Shown here: positions 8,680 through 16,831 of the stretch, one piece after another
Position numbering within the stretch: the first letter of the stretch is position 1
Layout: each line of letters starts with the position of its first letter
Assembly: GCF_035666175.1 (NCBI RefSeq)
Contig: NZ_CP142016.1
Location: 2,294,001 to 2,358,000 of the forward strand
Source: Riemerella anatipestifer
Lineage (GTDB): Bacteria; Bacteroidota; Bacteroidia; Flavobacteriales; Weeksellaceae
Direction of reading: 5' to 3'
Length of the DNA stretch: 64,000 bases
Position numbers and translations under genes: made by a program
The notes under the pieces: generated by a model
What the model saw: the letters and a program-made list of their open reading frames with translations, nothing else
What the model was told of the DNA's origin: nothing
The model's database searches: none

Positions 8680-10071
8680 ATGCAAGAAACACAAAATTAC
8701 ATTCAAAACCACAAGAAAAGATTTTTAGACGAACTTATAGAATTGCTTAAAATAGCTTCTATTAGTGCAGACCCAGCTTATAATCAAGATGTGCTTAACT
8801 GTGCTGAAGAGGTAGCAAAACACCTAGCTAATGCGGGAGCGGATGCGGTTGAGGTGTGTGAGACCAAAGGTTATCCTATTGTATTTGGTGAGAAAATTAT
8901 AGACCCATCACTTCCTACGGCATTGGTTTATGGGCATTACGATGTGCAGCCACCAGACCCTTTGGAATTGTGGGAAAGTGGTCCTTTTGAGCCTGTAGTT
9001 AAAGAAACTCCGTTGCACCCAGAAGGAGCAATTTTTGCAAGAGGAGCGGCAGACGATAAAGGTCAGTTTTTTATGCATTTAAAGGCGTTTGAAGCGATGA
9101 TGAAGACCAATGTCCTCCCTTGTAATGTTAAATTTATCATAGAAGGAGAAGAGGAAGTTGGTTCGGCTAGCTTGGCGGATTTCCTTAAAGAAAACCAATC
9201 TAAACTGTCTTGTGATGTCATTCTGATTTCAGATACGGGGCTTTATTCTATGGAGCAACCTACGGTAACTACAGGGCTTAGAGGTCTTAGTTATGTAGAA
9301 GTAGAGGTGGAAGGTCCTAACCGAGATTTACATTCTGGACTTTATGGAGGGGCTGTTCCTAACCCTATCAATGTGTTGTCTAAAATGATAGGTAGTCTTA
9401 TAGATGACAAAGGTAGGATAACTGTGGAAGGTTTCTATGATAATGTAGAAGTTGTTTCCCTTGAAGAAAGAGCAGAAATGAATAAACTGAAAGATGATGT
9501 AGAATCTTTTAAAAAGTCAATTGGGCTTAATGGTATACAGGGAGAAGAAGGTTATACGACTTTGGAGAGAACTTCTATTAGACCAACTTTAGATGTTAAT
9601 GGTATGTGGGGAGGCTATATTGGAGAAGGTGCTAAAACCGTAATACCATCTAAGGCGTTTGCTAAAATTTCAATGAGATTAGTGCCTAACCAAACACCAG
9701 AGGAGATTACAGAGAAATTTGTAAATCACTTTAAGAAAATAGCACCAGATAGCGTTAAAGTAAAAGTAACACCATACCACGGTGGAATGCCTTATGTCTT
9801 AAAGAGCGATACCAATGAGTTTTTGGCGGCTAAAAAAGCAATGGAAAAAGCTTTTGGAAAAGAAGTTTTACCATTTAGAAGTGGTGGTAGTATCCCAATT
9901 ACGGCATTGTTTGAGGAAGTTTTAGGAGCTAAATGTGTATTGATGGGCTTTGGTTTAGATACAGATGCAATACATTCTCCTAACGAACATTATGGCTTGT
10001 ATAACTTCTATAAGGGGATAGAAAGTATTCCGTATTTCTTTCAATACTATACAGAGATGAAAACTAAGTAA
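8680..10071 (+). CDS. M20 family dipeptidase
   Basis: 463 residues, the length of the CNDP/PepV-like branch of peptidase family M20. It should hydrolyse small peptides using two metal ions. Metal-binding and catalytic motifs are visible: GHYDVQPP (about residue 87), ARGAADDKGQ, and the general-base glutamates in EGEEEVGS. The lid/dimerisation domain lies between about residues 205 and 350. There is no signal peptide, so it is cytoplasmic. It is a single gene followed by a terminator. The exact substrate cannot be told. Confidence 0.9.
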   Translation: MQETQNYIQNHKKRFLDELIELLKIASISADPAYNQDVLNCAEEVAKHLANAGADAVEVCETKGYPIVFGEKIIDPSLPTALVYGHYDVQPPDPLELWESGPFEPVVKETPLHPEGAIFARGAADDKGQFFMHLKAFEAMMKTNVLPCNVKFIIEGEEEVGSASLADFLKENQSKLSCDVILISDTGLYSMEQPTVTTGLRGLSYVEVEVEGPNRDLHSGLYGGAVPNPINVLSKMIGSLIDDKGRITVEGFYDNVEVVSLEERAEMNKLKDDVESFKKSIGLNGIQGEEGYTTLERTSIRPTLDVNGMWGGYIGEGAKTVIPSKAFAKISMRLVPNQTPEEITEKFVNHFKKIAPDSVKVKVTPYHGGMPYVLKSDTNEFLAAKKAMEKAFGKEVLPFRSGGSIPITALFEEVLGAKCVLMGFGLDTDAIHSPNEHYGLYNFYKGIESIPYFFQYYTEMKTK

Positions 10072-10100
10072 ATATAACTATACTTGGTAACATTATAAAA

Positions 10101-10134
10101 AAATAAGGCTGCTCTTTTAGGAGTAGCCTTATTT
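10101..10134. terminator. Bidirectional terminator between dipeptidase and head-GIN gene
   Basis: AAATAAGGCTGCTC pairs with GGAGTAGCCTTATTT around a short A/T loop, between two convergent genes. Confidence 0.75.
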
Positions 10135-10152
10135 AGTTTGTATTCAGAGAAA

Positions 10153-10917
10153 TTATTTAGAGATTATTTTACTCATAGAGTTGTTTTCTTTTTCTATACT
10201 GCTGTAAGACAAGTCAGACAAATCTATTTTAGAAGCTCCACTAGCACTAGCTGTTATTTTATTAGAACTTCCTTTTAGAACAGCTTTAGAAGCACCAGAA
10301 ACTTCCAAAGTAGTTACATTGGCGGTGTTTATTTGACTATTGATGTTAGATGCACCGCTTACTTCAATTTTAGCACTCTTAGCGGTAATAGTTCCAGAAG
10401 TATTACTTGCACCACTGATTTCAATGGTAGTGCTATCGGCATTTAGGTTACCTTTAAAGTCACTTGCACCACTGCAACTAAGGTTGATATTTTTAGCATT
10501 AAAGTTTCCAGAAATATTAGAGGCTCCGCTCAAACGAATATCACTAGTATTGAATGTATCTTGACTTTCTACAGAAGAAGCACCGCTTACCTCCATTTTG
10601 TTGATGTTTTTGGTATAGACGATGGCTTTGGTTTTAGCATTTTTTAGAGAGGTGTTAGGCTTGTATTTTAATGTAAGCACACCATTGCTAGAAACAACGG
10701 TAAGGTAATCTAAAGCGTTAGAAGTTACCTCTACTTTCTCCTGATTAGACTTTACTAATTTAACTCCTATATTGGATTGAACTTTAAGCTGGTTAAAACT
10801 AGCCACATCAAACGTTTGGGTTTTGGTAGGAGCGTTGGTGAGATTTACTTTCTGCGAATACACGCTAACAATAAACAAGGTAAGGAACAATAAGATCCAT
10901 TTTTTTAGATTTTTCAT
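10153..10917 (-). CDS. Head-GIN domain (DUF2807) exported protein
   Basis: 254 residues from the ATG at 10915-10917. An upstream in-frame TTG lies inside the probable promoter and is not used. A signal peptide (KKWILLFLTLFIVSVYSQ) is followed by a repetitive region in which the motif S-G-A-S recurs about every 16-20 residues (SGASSV, SGASNI, SGASDF, SGASNT, SGASK). This is typical of the right-handed beta-helix of the Bacteroidetes 'putative autotransporter adhesin, head GIN' family. It is probably periplasmic or surface-exposed; the function is not known. A -7 element TATATTTG lies at 10945-10952 on this strand. Confidence 0.85.
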   Translation of the reverse strand: MKNLKKWILLFLTLFIVSVYSQKVNLTNAPTKTQTFDVASFNQLKVQSNIGVKLVKSNQEKVEVTSNALDYLTVVSSNGVLTLKYKPNTSLKNAKTKAIVYTKNINKMEVSGASSVESQDTFNTSDIRLSGASNISGNFNAKNINLSCSGASDFKGNLNADSTTIEISGASNTSGTITAKSAKIEVSGASNINSQINTANVTTLEVSGASKAVLKGSSNKITASASGASKIDLSDLSYSSIEKENNSMSKIISK

Positions 10918-10944
10918 AATATACTTTTTTAGATTGTTATGTTT

Positions 10945-10952
10945 CAAATATA
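10945..10952 (-). promoter_or_regulatory. -7 promoter element for the head-GIN gene
   Basis: Reads TATATTTG on the minus strand, 27 bp upstream of the chosen ATG. It argues against the alternative TTG start at 10947, which it overlaps. Confidence 0.5.
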
Positions 10953-11023
10953 ATAAAAATGATCAAATAAATTCTAAATACTTTCTATTGATATTTTTAG
11001 ATGGGTAATTAAAAATAATCCAT

Positions 11024-11031
11024 TATATTTG
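11024..11031 (+). promoter_or_regulatory. -7 promoter element of the thiamine-riboswitch operon
   Basis: TATATTTG, just upstream of the THI element. Transcription would start near 11037, immediately before the riboswitch. Confidence 0.55.
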
Positions 11032-11036
11032 TGCAA

Positions 11037-11120
11037 ACAAAAGCACGGGGTGCCGTTATGGCTGAGATTATACCCGATACCTGATTTGGATAATGCCAAC
11101 GTAGGGATTGCAATGTGAAT
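11037..11120 (+). ncRNA. TPP riboswitch (THI element)
   Basis: The conserved THI-box blocks are present in order: GGGGTGCC (11047-11054), GGCTGAGAT (11060-11068), TACCCG, ACCTGATTTGGATAATGCCA and CGTAGGGA. These are the pyrimidine- and diphosphate-sensing arms of the thiamine pyrophosphate aptamer. No rho-independent terminator follows. The expression platform is therefore probably at translation start, where GAGG at 11161-11164 precedes the ATG at 11167. It should shut the downstream genes off when TPP is plentiful. Confidence 0.93.
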
Positions 11121-11166
11121 CTTTGTATATTTTCAATTCTATACTTGTCGCATTTTTCATGAGGTT

Positions 11167-11907
11167 ATGCTAAAAAACAAGTATATGAAAATGGAAAAAT
11201 TCTCAACAGGATTGATTCCTCTGAATCATCAAAACTGGCAAGGTAGACCAGAGTGGTTTTTTAATCGTGAACATACAGATACCTATGAGTTGTGGTATGA
11301 AGGACGCTACAAACGAGCAGAAATTTGGCAGAAAAAGGTCATGGAGCACTTGATAACCAAAGATAGGCGTGTGAAAACATTGCTGGAGTTTGGTTGTGGA
11401 ACGGGACGATTTACCCGTTGGTGGAAAAAAATAGGAATTGAAGCTACAGGAGGAGATATTTCCCCACTGATGTTGTCGCAAGCTAAACATCTTTTTGGTG
11501 GAGATTTAGTAATGGCAGATTCACATAATATGCCTTTTAAAGACAATACCTTTGATGCACTCGCTTTCATCACCACTTTTGAGTATTATAAAGATCCAGT
11601 TAAGGTTATTAGAGAGGCGGCTAGGGTAAGTAGATATGGTATTGCTATGGGGATGATGAATAGATATTCTACCAAAGTTATTAGGAGGAGAATTCAGCAG
11701 ATTTTTGGCAAAAATCCATTTTATATAACGGCTACATTTTATTCACCTAAAATGCTGATGAGTATTATTGATGAAGCACTTAAAGGCAGAGAATATACGA
11801 TTGAGTGGAAATGTACAGGATTGCCTCAATGGTTTCCGATACAGCAATGGGAAGTGCCGTTTGGAGATTTTTTCGGATTATACATACAGTTTAAAGATGT
11901 GGATTAA
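11167..11907 (+). CDS. Class I SAM-dependent methyltransferase, TPP-riboswitch operon
   Basis: 246 residues. It has a UbiE/Methyltransf_11-like fold: motif I LLEFGCGTGRFTRWW (about 76-90), acidic ribose-binding D in GGDISPLML, and a post-motif region DNTFDALAFITTFEYY. The substrate is not recognisable. The ATG at 11167 follows a GAGG; other in-frame ATGs lie at 11185 and 11191. It is the first gene after the thiamine riboswitch, and its stop codon abuts the ATG of the next gene with no gap. A Trm112-like small protein, a type of methyltransferase activator, is encoded three genes downstream. No methyltransferase belongs to the standard thiamine pathway, so its role here is open. Confidence 0.8.
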   Translation: MLKNKYMKMEKFSTGLIPLNHQNWQGRPEWFFNREHTDTYELWYEGRYKRAEIWQKKVMEHLITKDRRVKTLLEFGCGTGRFTRWWKKIGIEATGGDISPLMLSQAKHLFGGDLVMADSHNMPFKDNTFDALAFITTFEYYKDPVKVIREAARVSRYGIAMGMMNRYSTKVIRRRIQQIFGKNPFYITATFYSPKMLMSIIDEALKGREYTIEWKCTGLPQWFPIQQWEVPFGDFFGLYIQFKDVD

Positions 11908-12963
11908 ATGATTGATGAAATGGGGAAAATAGGACAAGGTTCATTTGAGCAATTTATTTTTAATAATTGTGGTTATCCTAGAACTGAGGTGTTGGCTGGT
12001 CCACAATTCGGCGTAGATGTCTCTCTTATTGATTTGCATACAGAAATGGCAATGGCACTCACTAGTGATCCGTTATCACTAATTCCATCACTAGGTTTGC
12101 AGGAATCGGCGTGGTTGTCAGTTCATCTTATGGCCAATGATATGGCAACCACGGGGTTCGCACCTATGTACGGTCAGTTTGTGTTAAATCTTCCACCTAC
12201 ACTTTCTAAAAACGATTTTCAAGAATATTGGCAATATGTGCATAAGTTTTCATCAGAAATAAAAGTAGCTATTACAGGAGGGCATACAGGATTTATTGAA
12301 GGACAAAACTCAACCATTGCAGGGGGAGGAACTTTTGTTACCATTGCACCTAAGTCCAAAATATTATTGTCAAAATATGCGAATGCAGGAGATATCATAT
12401 TAGTAACTAAGTCTTGTGCCATCTCTTCCGCAGCAATTCTTGCAATGAGTTTTCCTAAAGTAGTGATTGATAAAGTTGGTAACGAAATTTATAAACTAGC
12501 TTGTGAGTCTTTTTATAAGACCTCATCGTTACAAGATGCTCTGGTTGCGGTGGGTCAGGATTTAGATTTTCAGGAAGTTACAGCTATGCATGATGTAACG
12601 GAGGGTGGTGTTTTAGGGGCTATCTATGAATTAACAAAAGCTTCGGATAATGGAGCGGCGATTTACTATGACCAATTGCCACTGGCGGAAGTACAAACGG
12701 AAATATGTAATCTGTTTGATATAGACCCTAGAAATTGCATAGGTGCAGGTTCTATGATTATTACCTGTAAAAAAGAATTTGTGACAAATGTAGTTTCTCG
12801 TTTGGAAGCTAGTGGTATTCCGTGTGTATCTGTGGGGGAATTATGTGGTAAAGAACATGGTATGAAACTTATTAAAAATGATGAGGTGACGGAATTTGAG
12901 TATTTAGAAAAATACCCTTATTGGGAAGCATTTTTTAAAGCATTAAAAAGAGGATGGAAATAA
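11908..12963 (+). CDS. HypE/PurM-superfamily ATP-binding protein
   Basis: 351 residues of the AIR-synthase-related superfamily (PurM, ThiL, HypE, SelD). The N-terminal domain has the ATP/Mg-binding patterns FGVDVSLI and LTSDPLSLIP. Next come TGGHTG and a glycine-rich AGGGTFV. The C-terminal domain contains MHDVTEGGVLGAIYELT, most like HypE-type members. The superfamily includes ThiL, which phosphorylates thiamine phosphate. Its position between a TPP riboswitch and a ThiE-like gene suggests a thiamine-phosphate kinase or related role, but it is not a canonical ThiL. It abuts the methyltransferase gene and overlaps the ThiE-like gene by 10 bp. Confidence 0.8.
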   Translation: MIDEMGKIGQGSFEQFIFNNCGYPRTEVLAGPQFGVDVSLIDLHTEMAMALTSDPLSLIPSLGLQESAWLSVHLMANDMATTGFAPMYGQFVLNLPPTLSKNDFQEYWQYVHKFSSEIKVAITGGHTGFIEGQNSTIAGGGTFVTIAPKSKILLSKYANAGDIILVTKSCAISSAAILAMSFPKVVIDKVGNEIYKLACESFYKTSSLQDALVAVGQDLDFQEVTAMHDVTEGGVLGAIYELTKASDNGAAIYYDQLPLAEVQTEICNLFDIDPRNCIGAGSMIITCKKEFVTNVVSRLEASGIPCVSVGELCGKEHGMKLIKNDEVTEFEYLEKYPYWEAFFKALKRGWK

Positions 12964-13577
12964 AAAATGGGATTTATCTTATCGTAAATCCGTCAATGCA
13001 TCGTGATACCTTGTTGATAAAATTGGAAAAGATTATTTCAGAGGGTATTGTAGCGGTTCAGATCTGGGATAATTTTAATGACAATGATAATATTTTAGAC
13101 ATCATAAATAGAATTATTGAGATTTGTCACAAAGAAAATATTCCTGTATTGATTAATAACCGTTGGGAACTGTTAAGGGAGGTAAATATAGATGGAGTTC
13201 ATTTTGATGTGCAACCAAATGATATTGAAGCAATAAGGCGGGAGTTAGGGCGTAAAGTTATTATGGGTATTACCTGTAATAACGATTTGGAACATGTGCA
13301 ATGGGCTAATAAACAAAAGATGGACTATATTTCATTTTGTTCTATATTTCCGTCATCTACAGCAAATAGTTGCGAATTTGTAAGATTTGATACAGTTCGT
13401 GAAGCCCAAAAAATAACGCAAATACCAATCTTTTTAGCTGGGGGTATAACACCTGAAAATGTAGGAGAATTAACCTACTTAAATTGCTCTGGTATAGCTG
13501 TGGTTTCTGGTATAATGGATTCTGAACAACCAATTCAAGAAATTAAAAAGTATAAACTAAAATTAAAAAAGACCTGA
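12954..13577 (+). CDS. thiE: ThiE/TenI-like thiamine phosphate synthase
   Basis: 207 residues, a TIM-barrel of the ThiE/TenI family. ThiE joins HMP-PP and the thiazole phosphate to give thiamine phosphate. Family marks: YLIVNP at the start, LINNRWELLREVNIDGVHF, YISFCSIFPSS and IFLAGGITPENV followed by GIAVVSGI. The early substrate-binding segment reads VQIWD where ThiE normally has QLR(E/D)K, so catalytic activity is likely but not assured; TenI-type function is an alternative. The ATG at 12954 is preceded by AGAGG and lies inside the end of the previous gene. Confidence 0.8.
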   Translation: MEIKNGIYLIVNPSMHRDTLLIKLEKIISEGIVAVQIWDNFNDNDNILDIINRIIEICHKENIPVLINNRWELLREVNIDGVHFDVQPNDIEAIRRELGRKVIMGITCNNDLEHVQWANKQKMDYISFCSIFPSSTANSCEFVRFDTVREAQKITQIPIFLAGGITPENVGELTYLNCSGIAVVSGIMDSEQPIQEIKKYKLKLKKT

Positions 13578-13579
13578 AT

Positions 13580-13840
13580 ATGAGATTAAAAACGATAGAG
13601 AAACTCTGTTGTCCTTTTGATAAACAAGAGTTAGAATTAACGATAGTAAAGCAAGAGACTGAAGAAAGTGTAGAGGAAGGATATTTGCTTTGTAATAATT
13701 GTAGAAGGGTTTATCCTATAGTTTCAGGTATTCCTATTATGAGTCCTGATGAATATAGGGAGTTTGAGTTAGAGAGACCTTTATTAAATCGTTGGCTAGA
13801 TAATAAAGTAGATACTCAATTCCGCCTCATTGAAGGATAG
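13580..13840 (+). CDS. Trm112-like zinc-ribbon protein
   Basis: 86 residues. It has the Trm112/YcaR (UPF0434) pattern: KLCCPFDKQEL near the N-terminus, then LLCNNCRRVYPIVSGIPIM, which can bind zinc or form the compact Trm112 fold. In eukaryotes and archaea Trm112 proteins bind and stabilise several methyltransferases. It starts 2 bp after the ThiE-like stop and closes the riboswitch operon, which begins with a methyltransferase, so the two may form a pair (inference). An A/T-rich inverted repeat (TTTATTCTTT with AAAGAATAAA, 13876-13898) may serve as a weak terminator. Confidence 0.8.
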   Translation: MRLKTIEKLCCPFDKQELELTIVKQETEESVEEGYLLCNNCRRVYPIVSGIPIMSPDEYREFELERPLLNRWLDNKVDTQFRLIEG

Positions 13841-13926
13841 ATATAGTTATAACCAGTTTATGTTTTAAATTCCTATTTATTCTTTAATAAAGAATAAAAA
13901 CTTGTGCTTTTGTCTGTATAAATCAT

Positions 13927-13934
13927 TATTTTTG
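13927..13934 (+). promoter_or_regulatory. -7 promoter element for polyprenyl synthase
   Basis: TATTTTTG, matching TAnnTTTG, 28 bp before the ATG at 13963. Confidence 0.5.
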
Positions 13935-13962
13935 TGGCAATATTCACGGATAAAAAAGACTT

Positions 13963-14934
13963 ATGAAATTCTTAGACAGATATCAAGACTTAGTAGCAGA
14001 AGCAATAGAAAAGCATCAATTTAAAAACGAACCAAAAGAACTCTATGAGCCTATGAATTATATCATTTCTCACGGAGGAAAACGCCTGAGGCCTATTATG
14101 GTACTAATGGGGTGCGAGCTTTTTGGAGGTAGTTTAGAAAAAGCGATGAAACCAGCTTTGGCTATAGAGTTTTTTCATAATTTCACGCTTATCCACGACG
14201 ATATTATGGACGATGCGCCACTTAGAAGAAATAAACCTACAATACATACGCTACACGGCATCAATGTAGGTATTCTGTCGGGAGATGCATTGCTCATTAA
14301 AGCCTATCAGTTTTTTGAAGATTTAGAGCCAGAACTATTTAAAAAGTGTATCACTCTATTCTCCGAAACGGGAGCGGTGCTTTGCGAGGGGCAGCAGATG
14401 GACGTTAATTTTGAAACCAACTCTAGCGTTACCTACGAAGATTATATAAAAATGATAACCTATAAAACGGGGGTGCTTAGTGCAGCTTCGTTTAAGATAG
14501 GGGCTATGATAGCGGGAGCTACCGAACAGGAGGCAGAGGCGTTGTATCAATTTGGTAAACATATTGGGATTGCGTTCCAGATTATGGACGATTATTTAGA
14601 TGTCTTCGGAAATCAGGAGCAGTTTGGAAAGAAACACGCAGGGGATATTTTTGAAAATAAAAAGACAGTACTTTACCTATTAGCAATGGAAAACGCGACT
14701 GAGGAAGAGCGAAAAGAGCTTAACTATTGGTACTCTAAAAAGACGGATAATATAGATAAAATCTACTGTGTAGAGAAGATTTTTAGAAGAACAAAAGTAG
14801 ATGAAAAGGTGCTGAGATTGATACAAAAGCACAACCAAATCGGTCAAGATTGTTTAAAAACCATTAATCTACCAGAAGATAAAAAACAACCTTTTATAGA
14901 GTTGGCTAATTACCTTTTGAAAAGAGAATCTTAA
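13963..14934 (+). CDS. Polyprenyl diphosphate synthase
   Basis: 323 residues, trans-isoprenyl diphosphate synthase fold. The first aspartate-rich motif is HDDIMDDAP (about residue 78) and the second QIMDDYLDVFG (about 205). GGKRLRP near residue 45 binds diphosphate. It extends farnesyl-type precursors with IPP; the residues before the first motif do not allow me to fix product length (menaquinone side chain, C20 or longer). It is the first gene of a run with the DprE2-like reductase (19 bp downstream) and a HAD phosphatase. Confidence 0.92.
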   Translation: MKFLDRYQDLVAEAIEKHQFKNEPKELYEPMNYIISHGGKRLRPIMVLMGCELFGGSLEKAMKPALAIEFFHNFTLIHDDIMDDAPLRRNKPTIHTLHGINVGILSGDALLIKAYQFFEDLEPELFKKCITLFSETGAVLCEGQQMDVNFETNSSVTYEDYIKMITYKTGVLSAASFKIGAMIAGATEQEAEALYQFGKHIGIAFQIMDDYLDVFGNQEQFGKKHAGDIFENKKTVLYLLAMENATEEERKELNYWYSKKTDNIDKIYCVEKIFRRTKVDEKVLRLIQKHNQIGQDCLKTINLPEDKKQPFIELANYLLKRES

Positions 14935-14953
14935 TTCTCCAAAATCTTAAAAT

Positions 14954-15679
14954 ATGATTGTACTAGGTAGTAATTCGGAAGTGGCACAAGCCTTTGTGGA
15001 GGAAGTGTTGTCTGAGGGGCAAAGATTTAGAAATCTTTATCTTTTCACTTCTAATAGAGAAAGTGCAGAGAAATTTGCAAAACATATAGAAGTAAAATAT
15101 CTTCAGCATAGCCAAGTTATCATGTTGGATTTGATGCAACCTATTAATTTTAAAGCCTTAGAAGAAGTAGATTCGGAACTTTTATTCTGTGCTTCTGGTT
15201 ACTTAGGTAAAGGCACCGAAGAGGGATTATTAAATCACAAAAATACAGAAGCTATTATTGATATTAACTACGCTAAACTTGTTCCGTTACTCAATTATTT
15301 TGCCGAAAAAATGGCATCTAAAAGAGCGGGAACTATGGTGGTTTTGTCTTCGGTAGCAGGAGATAGAGGCAGACAGAGTAATTTTATTTACGGGAGTGCT
15401 AAGGCGGGATTAACTGCTTATCTGAGTGGACTTAGAAATTATTTGTTCCACAGAAAAGTGCATGTAATGACGGTGAAACCAGGCTTTATGGCTACTAAAA
15501 TGACGGAAGGTATGCCACTTAATCCCAAACTCACTGCAACACCTAAACAAGCAGCGGTTTCTATATATAAAGCCTACAAAGCCAAAAGGAATGTGGCGTA
15601 TGTACTGCCTATATGGTGGGCTGTTATGTTGATTATAAAAAACATTCCTGAGTTTATATTTAAAAAATTGAAACTTTAA
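14954..15679 (+). CDS. Short-chain dehydrogenase, DprE2-like
   Basis: 241 residues. It has a short-chain dehydrogenase fold with nucleotide loop VLGSNSEVAQAF, INY near residue 96, SSVAGDRGRQSNFIYGSAKAG holding the catalytic Ser and Tyr-x3-Lys, and VKPGFMATKMTEG. The C-terminus (WWAVMLIIKNIPEFIFKKL) and overall pattern strongly recall mycobacterial DprE2, the keto-reductase that finishes epimerisation of decaprenyl-phospho-ribose to the arabinose form. This resemblance is from memory of the family, not an alignment. Its neighbours are a polyprenyl synthase and a HAD-IB phosphatase, which fits polyprenyl-phosphate sugar chemistry. No DprE1 partner is in the window. Confidence 0.75.
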   Translation: MIVLGSNSEVAQAFVEEVLSEGQRFRNLYLFTSNRESAEKFAKHIEVKYLQHSQVIMLDLMQPINFKALEEVDSELLFCASGYLGKGTEEGLLNHKNTEAIIDINYAKLVPLLNYFAEKMASKRAGTMVVLSSVAGDRGRQSNFIYGSAKAGLTAYLSGLRNYLFHRKVHVMTVKPGFMATKMTEGMPLNPKLTATPKQAAVSIYKAYKAKRNVAYVLPIWWAVMLIIKNIPEFIFKKLKL

Positions 15680-15709
15680 AATTAGCTCCTAAAGTACCTT
15701 TCTTCATTT

Positions 15710-16297
15710 ATGAAAAAACTATATCTATTCGACTTTGATGGTACACTTACCACAGAGGACACTTTATTTCTATATCTTAAATTCTATAACAGCAGTAAAT
15801 ATAGAATACAATTTTTAAGGTACATTCCACTTTTTATTCTTTTGAAAATGAAACTTCTCAAAGCAGAGAAGGTCAAAGAGAGCTTTATTGCTTCTATACT
15901 TGCAGGAGAATCTAAAGAGCGAATAGAGAAGAAGTCTAAAGCCTTTTTTGAAGAATATTATCCAAAACTTTTCAGGACTAATGCTTTGGAATTTATAGAA
16001 AAAATAGATAAAGAGAAGACGGTAGCGTTCATTGTAACGGCATCGTTGGATATTTGGGTTCGCCCTTTTGCGGAGCATTTTGGTATGGGGCTTTTGGCTA
16101 CGGAAGCCGAGTTTAAAGATGGGAAATTTTCAGGTAAGTTTAAAACCAAAAATTGCAACGGAGAAGAAAAAGTAAAAAGAATAAAACAGGCTACAGAAGG
16201 GCTTAAATATGATAAAAGTATAGCCTTTGGAGATACAGCAGGAGACCACGCAATGCTGAAATGGGCTAATGAAGGTTTGTTTCAATTTTTTCATTAA
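15710..16297 (+). CDS. HAD-IB family phosphatase
   Basis: 195 residues, HAD subfamily IB (SerB-like). Motif I is LFDFDGTLTTEDT (nucleophile Asp at residue 8). A helical cap runs about 20-90, motif II threonine lies in FIVTASLD, and motif IV is AFGDTAGDHAML. It hydrolyses a phosphomonoester of unknown identity. It follows the DprE2-like gene by 30 bp, so the substrate may be a phosphorylated sugar or lipid intermediate (inference). Confidence 0.82.
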   Translation: MKKLYLFDFDGTLTTEDTLFLYLKFYNSSKYRIQFLRYIPLFILLKMKLLKAEKVKESFIASILAGESKERIEKKSKAFFEEYYPKLFRTNALEFIEKIDKEKTVAFIVTASLDIWVRPFAEHFGMGLLATEAEFKDGKFSGKFKTKNCNGEEKVKRIKQATEGLKYDKSIAFGDTAGDHAMLKWANEGLFQFFH

Positions 16298-16317
16298 ATT
16301 AGCCAAAAATATTGGTG

Positions 16318-16827
16318 ATGAAAAATTTACTTTTAACCTTAGGTTTAGGCATCTTTACGATGTGTACTCCTCAAAAGCGGAAAGTTATGAAGCAAGAGAT
16401 TAGTAATCAGCAAAAACAAGAGGAAAGATTGTTTTATTCGGAAGCTTCTGGAGGGGAAGAAAAGAGGGGCTTTAGACTTATAAACTCTCAAGAGGAACTT
16501 AATAGGGTTTTATCTACGAACCAATTTGTAGTTTTAAATCCAAATGAGGAGAAGAGTAAAGAGCCTAAATTAATTTTTCCTAAAAATCAACAAGTAATTC
16601 TTTATCATTTAGGAACTTTTAGAGCAGGTATGCATAAGCCTCAAGGTATTGATAGTGTTAAATTGGTAGGTGATACTTTGGAAGTTTATATGAAAAAAAA
16701 TCAGTCTTCTTCGCCTTCAAAAACATCTATTAGAGAACCAGAAATGCAAGTGCAGGTCATTACCACACCGTGGATGGTTTTTTCAGTTTCTAAGAATTTA
16801 AAGTTTAATAATATCATACTGAAATAA
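16318..16827 (+). CDS. Conserved exported protein, possible lipoprotein
   Basis: 169 residues from the ATG at 16318; TTG and GTG codons just upstream are in frame but less likely. The N-terminus LLLTLGLGIFTMCTPQKRK resembles a signal peptide with a weak lipobox (FTMC). The rest (SGGEEKRGFRLINSQEELNR..., ILYHLGTFRAGMH) is a small globular domain seen in Flavobacteria, for which I know no function. It is followed after 4 bp by the cysteine desulfurase gene, with which it is probably co-transcribed. Confidence 0.65.
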   Translation: MKNLLLTLGLGIFTMCTPQKRKVMKQEISNQQKQEERLFYSEASGGEEKRGFRLINSQEELNRVLSTNQFVVLNPNEEKSKEPKLIFPKNQQVILYHLGTFRAGMHKPQGIDSVKLVGDTLEVYMKKNQSSSPSKTSIREPEMQVQVITTPWMVFSVSKNLKFNNIILK

Positions 16828-16831
16828 AAAA

